Positions 1-9,366 of a DNA stretch of 64,000 bases are shown here, one piece after another. Within the stretch, counting starts at the first letter, position 1; each line of letters opens with the position of its first letter. The stretch comes from Trichosporon coremiiforme (lineage: Eukaryota; Basidiomycota; Tremellomycetes; Trichosporonales; Trichosporonaceae). The notes under the pieces are model-generated. The model did no database searches. It saw nothing but the letters and a program-made list of their open reading frames with translations, and was not told the origin of the DNA. The position numbers and the translations under genes were made by a program. Location: assembly GCA_039545355.1 (NCBI GenBank), contig BCJJ01000029.1, positions 1 through 64,000 on the forward strand, in the 5' to 3' direction.

Positions 1-92
1 ATATGCATGAGTTATTCGTGGTTGCAGCGAGGTCGACAGTTCACGGCCTCGTTTGTGGCACCACTCGTTCGACTTAACCTGTGACCCTAGTT
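1..92 (+). mobile_element. Tc1/mariner element, right end only (copy 3)
   Basis: The first 92 bases match the last 92 bases of the complete element at 4304-6060, including the subterminal TGCATGAGTTAT motif and the 27-bp terminal inverted repeat ending CCTGTGACCCTAGTT. The dinucleotide TA follows at 93-94, the expected target-site duplication. The rest of this copy lies outside the window, so its coding state is unknown. It sits about 200 bp downstream of the SnoaL-like gene that ends at 295. Confidence 0.93.
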
Positions 93-294
93 TACATGTC
101 TCTTCTGAGTGAAAGGTCTCCCAGAGACCCGGAGCGCATATAGAGCTCCAAACCGAAATTGCCAAACCGTTTCATGCCGATCCTACCCCGGGGCCGCGTC
201 ACGGCACCGGCATCGTCCATGCGGAGCTCCAGGCACGCCGTTGCCAAGCACCGCCAACCGCATAGGGCATGGCATGCATGCGTTACCAGCTCCA

Positions 295-756
295 CTACGA
301 GTTGTCAAGAGCATATGGGTTCTCGCCCGTGAGCATGGGAGGGAATCGCTGCCGTCAGCCCCGCCAACAGTTTTAACTCACGACCCAAACATAGTAATCG
401 TCAATCTTCGGGTCCTCGTCTTGCGTCATCATAAAGCGGCCCACGAAAGGGAGGTTCCGGATCTTGGACCCGTCGGCGTTGCGGTCAAAGTCAATGTCGC
501 CTAGGACGAGGTATGTGTTTCCTTCTGTGTGCCAGATATGTGACAGGCGGTGGACCTGGTTCGTCCGCGTCGTCATGCCCCAGACCCGGCCGTCGAGGAT
601 CTCCTTATGGCCCTGGCGCGGACCAACTATGTTGAACTTGGCCGCGGGCGTGAAACAAGCCATGTACTCGTCGTGCGTGTCGTAGTCGGATACGCGGTAG
701 AAGGTCTCGATGCGCTGTGCGACGGCGAGGGGGACGTCGGGGCCGACGACCGTCAT
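295..756 (-). CDS. SnoaL/NTF2-like domain protein, paralogue A
   Basis: Two exons on the minus strand, 756-382 and 348-295, split by a 33-nt intron (GTGAGT...CTGACGGCAG). The product is 142 aa. Its alpha+beta pattern, with an N-terminal helix of the type QRIETFYRVSD, a central VGPRQGHKEIL segment and a terminal DDYYVWV strand, suits a cone-fold SnoaL/NTF2-like domain. The intron is supported by the divergent paralogue at 1038-1501, which has an intron at the same codon and a second exon of equal length (54 nt). No signal peptide is visible. Substrate and reaction cannot be told from sequence; the fold is used by small polyketide cyclases, isomerases and dehydratases. The family call is inferred from pattern, not from a search. 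Confidence 0.7.
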
Positions 757-1037
757 GGTGTCCGTCGGAGGGGTGGGACAAGACGAGATCGAATCGCACG
801 TTGCTTATAGGCTGCTGATCGCCGAGATAGCGGGTTGCGGGCCAGCGTTGCCCCACGCTTTCCCACATTCCTCCACGGGTGGGCAACTCGATGAGTCCAG
901 TATCCCGTTCTCCTTCGGGGGAACGCAGAGCTGAATGCGGATCCAAGTCATGTGCCGCGGGATGCGGGACTATTCCGCACATCGCGCTGCTTGATAAGGC
1001 GTCCTGCATGCATCTGCTCTCCATCAACAATGCGATC

Positions 1038-1501
1038 ATGGTCGCTGTCGACCCCGACGTCCCCCCGCACATCGCGCAGTTTGTAGAGTGCTTCTACAAG
1101 ATTACAGACGCGGATGACCACGACGCCTACCTGGCCCAGTTCGAACCGGACGCGACGTTCAACGTCCTCGCCCCGCGGCAGGGGCACGAGGCCATCTTGG
1201 CTGGACGGCGGTGGTCGTTCGCAAACCGTGGCGCGGACCAGGTACACCGCTGGTTCCACATCTGGTGTCCCGAGGAACCCAACGTCGCGTTTGTGCACGG
1301 AGACAATGACTTTACGAGGAAGGACGGCGTGTTTGTCAACGTGCCCTTTATTGCGAGAATGACGTTCAATGGCGATCCGGACAACCTCAGGATCAAGGAC
1401 TACTATGTCTGGGTCGTGAGTGCGCGCCATTGTGACGCTGACGGCAGCGCTTTCCGGAGGGAGAGGACTACTCTGCCATGCAGATGGACAAGAATCAGTA
1501 G
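1038..1501 (+). CDS. SnoaL/NTF2-like domain protein, paralogue B
   Basis: Exons are 1038-1415 and 1448-1501, with a 32-nt intron (GTGAGT...CTGACGGCAG) between the codon for Val and a short tail beginning RFPEGEDYS. The product is 143 aa. The ATG at 1038 was chosen because the resulting MVAVDPDVPPHIAQ aligns with the start of paralogue A (MTVVGPDVPLAVAQ); an in-frame ATG at 1008 is an alternative. Shared blocks with A include PRQGHEAIL, QVHRW.HIW and KDYYVWV. The two genes are divergent, with 281 bp between their starts, consistent with an inverted duplication sharing a promoter region. The exact function is unknown. Confidence 0.7.
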
Positions 1502-1675
1502 CGATGTAGCAGTGCAGATGGGCGACGATGCACAATGGTGTCCTCGATGCACAGTGATGCACAGCACACGGCAGATCGCAAAGCGGTCACGTGACGACGA
1601 CGTCAGTCGCGTATATGACGGTGATCTCCTCCACTTTCGAGCTCTTACTCATCCTGAACAACAACCGACCATGCG

Positions 1676-3034
1676 ATGACCGAGCAACAGCAGGACGAGT
1701 TGATTGCCCTCGACGTGAGTGCTTCGTCTTTGCTATCTCTGACAGCTTAGGCGATCTACCCCGGTTGCGTCCACGCGCACGGCGACTCGGTGACTCTCTC
1801 GATCCCGATCCAGGTCGACGCCCAGCACCTGCCGCCAATTCGCGCCACTGTACGCTTGCCGCTGACGTACCCAGACGAGGTGCCACCGGTGTGCACGGCT
1901 ATCAGGTGTGACTGGCTCGACGCGCCGACGCTGCGGACTGTGCCGGCCAAGCTGGCCGAGCTGTGGGCGAACGAGCCAGTCCTGTGGAGCTGGTGGGAGT
2001 GGATCGGTAACGGCACCTTCCTCTCCGAACTGGGGATCGACCTCGCCACCCTCCCTCCAGAGGTGCAGGTGAAGATCGCCGACTTTGACGCGGACGCCGC
2101 GCAGTCCGAGTTCCTGGACCAAGCGTTCGCATGCGGCATCTGCTTCGAGTCGAAAAAGGGAGGGCGCTGCGTGAAACTCCCCTGCTCCTGCGTGTTCTGC
2201 CAGGAGTGCATTGTCGCCTTCTGGTCGCTCGCGATCAAGGAGGGCGCGATCGACAACGTCGTGTGCCCCTCGGTCGAGTGCGTGAAGAAGCGCCGGGCAA
2301 TGGACGCCGCCACCGTCGAGGCCGTCGTCGGCCCCGAGGCTACGAAGCGCTGGCAGCGGCTCAGTGAGAAGCGCCTTGTGGACCGGGATAAGCGATACTG
2401 CTTCTGCCCACAGGAGTGGTGCGAGGCGCTCGTGTGCCCGAAAGAGGCGGAGGCTCGGAAGCCGCCATCAGCACCACGGAAGACGACGATCAGCCTCGAC
2501 ATTGGCAAGAGCGACGCGCCGAAGCGGCCGTCGACGAGCGACCAGTCCCGCTGGGACAACTACAGGCAGTGCGGCAAGTGTGCGTACTCGTTCTGCTACC
2601 TCTGCCGCGGGCTTTGGCATGGCGCCCATACGCCGTGCGATATCCGGGATACGCACCGCGCGGTGCGCGAGTACCTCGACGCAGACGAGGAGGGTAAGCG
2701 CGCCATTGAGTTCCGTTTGGGACAGCGGAACACGGAGGCGCTCTTCGCGCTGATCCGCGACTATGAGCGCGAGCAGGAGGCCAAGCAGTGGATGGAGGAG
2801 CACACGACGCCGTGTCCCTGCTGCAAGGCGCAGATCGAGAAGAGCGAGGGCTGCAACCACATGTCGTGCACGCGCTGCCGGTCGCACTTCTGCTATCGCT
2901 GCGGGACGACGCTGTCCGTTGCAGATCCGTACAAGCACTACCAGCAGCCTGGGCACTGTTACCAGAAGCTGTTCGATCATGACCCCAGCGCGAACGCGGC
3001 GCCTTTCATCCCCTTTGACGAGGTTTGGTTCTAA
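1676..3034 (+). CDS. RWD-RBR E3 ubiquitin ligase (RNF14/Itt1-like)
   Basis: Exons are 1676-1714 and 1751-3034 with a 36-nt intron, giving 440 aa. The first exon completes an RWD motif (DELIALDAIYP), so the ATG at 1676 is preferred over the out-of-frame ATG five bases upstream. Layout: RWD about residues 1-115; RING1 from about 141 (CGICFES...CSCVFCQEC); IBR with CxxC pairs and a low-complexity insert rich in Lys, Ser and Pro; RING2 from about 368 (CPCCKAQIEK). The Cys of GCNHM, about residue 381, matches the catalytic Cys of RBR ligases that takes ubiquitin from the E2. Order and spacing match RNF14/ARA54 and yeast Itt1, which act on stalled ribosomes and translation factors; that target is family knowledge, not shown here. 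The gene converges on the trehalase gene with 56 bp between them. Confidence 0.9.
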
Positions 3035-3090
3035 ACATCACGTGTACATTATGCATCATTTCCGATTATAAAACTAGTTTCAATGTCCGA

Positions 3091-6000
3091 TCACGCGTGG
3101 ATACGACGGCCGACGAACTGGAAGCTGCGCGCCGTGGGGGCAGCCGCGCTCGTGCCAGTGTTGCCACTGGCGTTGCCACCGTTGTTGGCTGGAGCGGCAC
3201 TGGTCGTCGCCTGGCCCGCGGCCGACTGAGCAGGCGTAGTGGTCACTGTGTTACCGCCGTTGGCGGGAGGCAGCGACGACGACAGGGGCAGAGGGGCAGT
3301 CGACCTCTGGCCGCTCGGCTGTGCGCCACCGGCGCCGGTGCTGTTCGTGTTCGTGCCGTTGTTCTGCGTAATGAGGATGAGAGGGCAGGTAGGCGTGCGG
3401 AGGTACTGTCCGAACCTCTCGGCTGCCCAGAGGACGACGCCGTTCGTCCACCCGAACCCAACTTGGACGGTGTACTCGCCGCCTCCGCCGGCGGCATCGA
3501 GGTCGGTGATGTTGAACTTTTCGAACATCTTGCCACCCTCGACGCCGGGCTCCTCGTGGTAGGTTCCCGAGGCGTTCAGCTCGGACAGAGGCAGACGCTG
3601 CAGAGTACCGTTCAGCTGCCCGCCAGTCGAGTACCAGGAGCAGAAGGCCGAGTTGAGATACCGCGCGGCGATCTCGAGCGCGAGGCCGCGCGGCCAGGGA
3701 AGCGTGCCAGCGGCCGCGTTCAGGAGGTGCTGAGTCTGGTTTGCGTAGGTAACGTTACCGCGCGTGTCCGTGGGCTGAGGCGGGAGCTGTGTTTCGTTGA
3801 GGCCGAGTTGGTTGACGGTGACAGCCGAGAAGTTGCTCAGGCTGAGCTGAGGCAAGATGGATGCGTTCTTGATTGTGCGCTCAAGCGTCTCGAGACCCTT
3901 GATCGTCGTGTAGACGTGCGGCGGCCAGACATTCGGGAAGTCCCAGTTAAGCCCAGAGACGAGGTACGTCGCGGCGGTGGGGGGTCCATCGTACTTCTGC
4001 AGCAGGTAGCGAACCCCCGAGGCGATGCGCAGCGCCTGCTGCTCGGTCAGGTTCGACGGCGTCACATTCTGCCACAGTGGCCACCAACCGCCGGCATGGT
4101 AGAAGGGCGTGCGGGTCTTGTCCGTCATGTTGAAGTCGTAGAAGAAGGCGCGGTCCTGGTCCCAGTTCAAGTCGAGGAGGGCCGCCTTGAAGTTCTGGGC
4201 CAGCTTGCGGTGCTTCTCGGCCGAGGTGCCGTTACCGCCGCCTGTGTTCGCGTTGCCGCTGCCGGGACCGCCGACCGAGGTCTGGTTGCCTGACGTGCCG
4301 GTAAACTAGGGTCACAGGTTAAGTCGAACGGATGCGCACGGTCCCGTCATCGTCAACCTCGCCGTGGCTCATGTTCTGATCCATAACTCATGCAACGGTA
4401 CTCTTTATGCCTAGAAACTCCGCGTAGAGCCGAAAGGAATGCTTGGCAGCTCGGACAAATGGAGCTGCAGAGCGCACCGTGCATACTGGCCACCACACCA
4501 CCACAATAAAGCTGCATGTCACCACCCTCCTTATCGCCCTAGATCTCAGCCACCGAGGCCTGTGCTTGCCCCAAATCTTTCATGTATCAAGCTCCGAAGC
4601 TGGGCTTTTGGAAAATCCAAGAATTGAGTCGAAACCATGCATATCGGCAGCGGAGTCCGTCCGACTGTCCATCTTTGTGGCATATAAGCCTCCTTGAGTG
4701 CCACTTCTCTTCCACAACAGCTCTACCTCATCAGAACTTGCAGCTATGCCTCGCCCTTGCCTCACACCTCGCCGCCGCGCCAAGATTGCGTCCTTGGCTC
4801 GCTACCGCAGCTATTCCTCTGTCGCCTGGGAGTACAACATCGCCAAGAGCACTGTGGGTTACTGTGTGATGTTAGCTCGCCTCCAGGCTCTCATTCCACC
4901 TGCTCTGGCTGTTCTGAACCCTGTCCAGGGGATCCGCATCCCCCGCAGCCACACCAAGCTCACTCCCGACAACCTCAGAGCGATCTACGAGGTCTTTGAG
5001 GCTCAGCCCTTCGCCAGCAATCGTGAGGTGTTGGACACTCTTGCAGACAGAGACATTGTCCTCTCTCTCATGACTCTGCGCCGTGCACGTCGCCAGCTTG
5101 GTTATGGCCGCTTTGTGGCTCTTGTGCGGCCGTATCTAAGCCCCCTTCACAAGGAGAAGCGTCTCGCTTATGCTCTTGAGCAGCAGCGACTCTTCCAAGA
5201 GTGGAGGAAGGTGATCTTCTGTGACGAGGTCCCTCTCTACATTGACCAGCTCCACAGAGCATATGTGACGCGCCCCATCGGTTCTGACCGTGCCAATGAG
5301 CGGTGAGTGTCTTTCCTGACGTTCTACATGCTGTGGAAGAGTGCTGACACTCAGGTACATCCAGTACACCTTCAGATCGAGCTGTGGGTCGATTATGTGC
5401 TGGGGGGCTATCTGGTATGGCGGCAAGTCGAAGCTGGTGTGGTTTGACACCTCCCAGTCGACCTCCAAGCGCAAGGGAGTCAATGCGGCCATCTATCGCA
5501 CCCAGGTGACTGAGAAGGAGTTGTTTGATTGCTGGAAGCGTGTCAAGACTCAGTGGCGTGGTTATGGCTTGCCCTGGGTTGTAGAGGACAACGCTGTCGT
5601 CCACACAGCCAAGGCCACCCGTGGCAAGGCAGAGCAACTTGGCATGCGCTTCCTGCCTCACCCTCCCTGCTCTCCTTGCCTCAACCCCATTGAGAACCTT
5701 TGGAGCAACCTCAAGCGCCGCCTGGCCCGTCTCAACCCTCGTCCCACCACCCAGGAGGGGCTATTCGCTGCCGCTACGGAGCTCTGGAACACCTATGATC
5801 AGAATGAGATCGACCGACTTATCATGTCCATGCCTAACAGGATCAAGGACACCATCTCTGCTAATGGAGGACACATTAAGTATTGATCCCAGGTGCACCA
5901 TGCTTCGTATATAGGTTACCAAGACTCCCATGCACGTGGAACAACTGTTTATAGAGCAAGAAACATGCATATGCATGAGTTATTCGTGGTTGCAGCGAGG

Positions 6001-8113
6001 TCGACAGTTCACGGCCTCGTTTGTGGCACCACTCGTTCGACTTAACCTGTGACCCTAGTTTACCAGCGCTGGTGCTGTTGCTACCTGGATTATTCTCGGT
6101 GCTGGCGCCGCTAGCGCCCGCGTTGCCGCCAGTCGAGTCAGTACCAGCGCTGCCGCCGTTCTGGCCCTGGCCGTTGCCCTGGGCAACGGTGCTACCGGTT
6201 CCGGCGTTACCGCTGGTGCTTCCACCAGTGCCACCAGTGTTGCCAGTGTTGCCCGTGTTGCTGCCAGTGTTCCCGCTAGCACCGCCCTGGTTCGAAGTCG
6301 GCACGTTGGGGTCCGTGTTAGGATCGCCCTGCTGGCGGCGCCACCAGCGACGGCGCACTCCGCCGCCATTTGCAGCCTGCGTCGGGGTCGAGCCTCCGTT
6401 CTGGGGAGCGCTGCCTTGGGCGTTGGAACCCTGGGCACCGTTTTGCGGGGTGGTGGCGCCCTGCGTCGTTGCCTGCTGTGGGGGAGTGGAGCCCTGGGCG
6501 GCGTTGGTCTGGGCAGCCTTGGTAGTCGAAGGACTCTGGGCCTGTCCGTTCGTACCAGCACCGGTGCCAGTACCAGCAGTGCCGCCGGTCTTGTTGCCGG
6601 CGCCCATGCCACCGGTAGACGTCTGGTTACCGCCGGCACCGCCAGTCTGGTTCTGGTGCGCGCTCCACGTCTCGTACATCTCCGCGAGGAGGGCGTGATT
6701 GCCCGCCATGAGTGCGTTCAGGTCTACGGGCACGATGCCTCGGAAGTTGAGCTGACGCAGTGCCTCTTCGTTATTCGACACATTGGCGACGGGGGTCTTG
6801 AGCCAGCGCGCGGAGTAGTCCCATCCTGACTCTGCGCCGGTCGCGAGCTCGGCATAGAGGGCAGCCTGCTGGGAAGCGTTCAGAGGCGGCTGGGCGTGGT
6901 TCACCGTGTCATAATCCTCGACGTAGCCCTCGGGCCTGGGGGCGCTGTTGTTGACGGCGTAGTGCGCGACGGTGTAGTTCTTCCCGCTCCACGGACTGGT
7001 GACCTGGAGGGTACGGTTCTGGTGCCACCAGGCGAGCTCGCGCTCCATGCTCGGCAGCGCGCGCTGGAGGATCGTCACGTTGCCCGTCTGCTTGATGTAC
7101 TCGTGCACCATCTGGACGAAGACGGGCGGCTGCGACCGGTTCAGATAGTACTTCCTTCCACCGTTGGGGATGAAGCCGTAGTCCTCGATCAGGTCCATGA
7201 AGTTCTGCAGCAGCGACCACGCATAGTATTCGAGCTTGCTGGCAAGGAGGCCCTGCAGGATCCAGTAGCTGTCCCAATAGTAGACTTCGCGGTATCGGCC
7301 ACCGGGCACGACGATGGTGTGGTTCAAGGGGATGAGGGAGTAGTCGCACGTCGTGCCGTTGCAGAGCCGGGAGCGGTTCGACTCGCGGATCAAAAGGTCC
7401 CAGTAGCTGTCGACCTTGTTGACCCAGGCCGAGTAGATCGGGTCAGAGATGTTGCTCTGAGTCGTCACATTGGAGGAGTTGCGCTGGATCGCGACCTGGG
7501 ACAGCTCCTGCCCCTCGCCGGTCGTGTGCGCGAGCACAAAGTCGACGATCTGGCCGGCGGTGACATTGCCGTTGTTCGTAGAGTTCCAGGCGGCAAACAC
7601 CTGCGCCTGAGATCCGTTCGTGGGCCGGTCGACGAAAGTCTTCGAGTCGCTGAAGACGCCGGAGAGCTGTACGTCCTGCAGAAGCGCACCGGGGCAGTAT
7701 GTCGCGTTGCCGCCGTTGTTGCACCACCACTGCGGGGGAGGCGGGTTGTCCTGGCCCGGCACGACTGCCGCCGGGTCGCTCGCACTGGGCGTAGCAGTGC
7801 TGACTGAGGTCGAGGTGGGAGGCGCGCTAGTGCTATTGCCGCCGCCACCTGCAACAGCAGGGCTACTGCCCGCAGGGGCGGGCGAGTTGACGGCCGATGA
7901 GCTGCCCGCGCCAGCGTTCACCGGCGAAGCGCTACCCGCAGGTGCACCAGCACCTGTAGCGCTGCCCGCAGGGGCTGCGTCGCCTGACCCAGAAGTACCA
8001 GGTTTGGGGGGCTGATTAGCGGCAGGACTAGAAGCAGGAGGCGGGCCGGCGCCGGCCGCGTTCTGCGCTCCCGCTGTCCCAATCAAGAGGGGAAGAAGGA
8101 CGAGCATGAGCAT
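3091..8113 (-). CDS. Secreted GH37 trehalase, gene split by a Tc1 element
   Basis: Reads on the minus strand from 8113 to 6061 and, after the transposon, from 4301 to 3091. Removing the element plus one TA restores a single 1087-codon frame. It starts with a signal peptide (MLMLVLLPLLIGTAGA), then a Pro/Ser/Gly-rich stretch to about residue 115. GH37 signature 1 (PGGRYREVYYWDSYW) begins near residue 270; ESGWDYSARW near 428-437 carries the likely acid Asp432; the NWDFPNVWPP signature 2 is near 803; EKFN with Glu945 and a GGGGEY box precede GFGWTNGV. It would hydrolyse trehalose to glucose outside the cell or in the vacuole. Many NxS/T sites fit secretion. A long Gly/Asn/Ser/Gln-rich insert (about 488-712) interrupts the catalytic domain, and the transposon sits inside that insert. 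No other lesion is visible, so the break looks recent. As it stands, the normal transcript would be interrupted. Confidence 0.9.
4304..4330 (+). repeat. Left terminal inverted repeat, Tc1 copy 1
   Basis: 27 bases starting AACTAGGGTCACAGG, exactly the reverse complement of 6034-6060. The two ends diverge right after base 27. Expected to be bound and cleaved by the transposase. Confidence 0.97.
4681..4688 (+). promoter_or_regulatory. TATA-like box of the transposase gene
   Basis: CATATAAG lies about 60 bp upstream of the preferred transposase ATG at 4746. The same sequence is at 33870-33877 in copy 2. Similar spacing is seen for several host genes in this window. Confidence 0.45.
4746..5886 (+). 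CDS. Tc1-family transposase (copy 1)
   Basis: Exons are 4746-5302 and 5355-5886, separated by a 52-nt intron (GTGAGTGTC...ACACTCAG), giving 362 aa, a normal Tc1 length. An in-frame ATG at 4698 would add 16 residues; 4746 is preferred because it starts right before the helix-turn-helix (MPRPCLTPRRRAKIASLARY). The catalytic triad is Asp160 (FCDEVP), Asp264 (VVEDNAVVH) and Glu299 (LNPIENLW); 34 residues separate the last two, which makes it DD34E. SPCLNPIENLWSNLK is the typical Tc1 block. It should bind the terminal repeats and insert at TA. No stop or frameshift is visible, so it is potentially active. Confidence 0.95.
6034..6060 (-). repeat. Right terminal inverted repeat, Tc1 copy 1
   Basis: Perfect inverted partner of 4304-4330, ending CCTGTGACCCTAGTT before the duplicated TA at 6061-6062. 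Confidence 0.97.
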
Positions 8114-9366
8114 GTGAGAGGGGGTGAGGGGTGTGGGAATTTGGAGCTCGACGACGGGAAGCGGGATGGCTGGCTAGTTTGCTTTAATACGACCGGCATG
8201 CACCGCTAACAGCAGCTGGGCAGAGAAAGCAGGCGGAAACCCGACACGGCATATTTGAGGAAAAGACGAAGTGTCGCCTGCCTTGCTGCGCCGAGGTCTC
8301 TTGGCACCCAGCGCTGTCGTCATCGGTCCGGGCCTGGTGGAGCTGCGAGGCTTCACCTTTGTCTCTGCTTCGGGCAACTCCTCCCTCTGTATCCTCGTCA
8401 TCGGCGCACGACGCTGGAATGCGCCGGGTCCGGCCCCGGCTGCCCACCCGCAACCGAGCGCACTAGCTCGAGAGCAAGTACGTGAGTCCAAAGTTTGAGC
8501 TTATGTGGAGAGCGTCTAGAAAGTGCCATCGGTTCCATACTTCCTTTTATCAATGATCGTCGCTGATATCTGATCAAGCATACCTGCGGCTCGATCAGAG
8601 ATCGACGGATGTGCGGCTGACGGTGGACTCTGCGCTGAGGGCGGCACAGACGAGTAGGTACACGGCCGGAGCGCCGGATTCCTCGATCAACAGGGGCATT
8701 CCAGGCAGGCATACGCTGACATCAGGGGATTGCGCCTCGAGATCTTTCCAACGTCGAGTTTTATCTGGCCCCAAGGAAAAAGTCCAGCGAAGTGGTGACG
8801 ATGACGATCATGACGTACCCTGGATTCCTCATCTGGGGCTCCATCTCACGTGACTTTGAGGCGAACGCGTGGGAGACACATGGCACGGACATGCGAGTGT
8901 GTCCGTTGCCGATCCGTACATCCGCCCATGCCCCGTCGGACCGCGGCTCGAGCGAGGCACAAGGGATCAGCAACAACGGACAGTTATAGTTTGCGCTCCG
9001 TTCCCAGAAAACCCACCGAGAACAACGCCAGACGCACTCTGGTCACTCTTCTCACGGCCAAGCTGACATTTGCGCACTACCCAAGGTTTAAGCTCCCATT
9101 CAACGGGCGTGACAGCCTGTTGTGCCCAAGGTATCTTCGGGGCTCTTCGGCTCTCCTATCCTGACCATCCTGACCCAGCTTGTCCTGTCTTTTCGACCTG
9201 ACTTCGCCCAGACCGCGACCACCGCGACCTTTGTTCGGGTTCGGCGAGTCTGGAGTATGTGTGCCTGCAGGCCCGAGCTGACCCAAGGTTGCCAGGAAGC
9301 CAAAGTTCGATCAGTAAGCATATCGCCGCTGCATCGTACCTCTCCCAAGCTACGATCAAACTGCGA
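8114..9366. other. Intergenic, trehalase promoter side
   Basis: About 1.25 kb between the trehalase start and the 3' end of the class V aminotransferase gene, both on the minus strand. Open frames here are short, overlap on both strands and show no family motif. I see no RNA gene. It presumably holds the trehalase promoter, but no element stands out. Confidence 0.5.

Larger units (their letters stand above)
4304..6060 (+). mobile_element. Tc1/mariner DD34E transposon, complete (copy 1)
   Basis: The 1757-bp element is bounded by perfect 27-bp terminal inverted repeats (5' AACTAGGGTCACAGG...) and a TA target-site duplication at 4302-4303 and 6061-6062. It encodes one intron-containing transposase. 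Inverted 12-bp copies of ATAACTCATGCA lie 79 bp and 77 bp inside the two ends. The copy at 33493-35249 has the same length, all reading frames in the two copies give the same translation, and no base difference was noticed by eye. The element sits in the coding region of a trehalase gene, in the opposite orientation. Confidence 0.97.

Noticed and set aside
3025..4293. A 422-codon plus-strand frame over the trehalase 3' half
   Set aside because: The minus strand has GH37 catalytic motifs; the plus frame has no domain.
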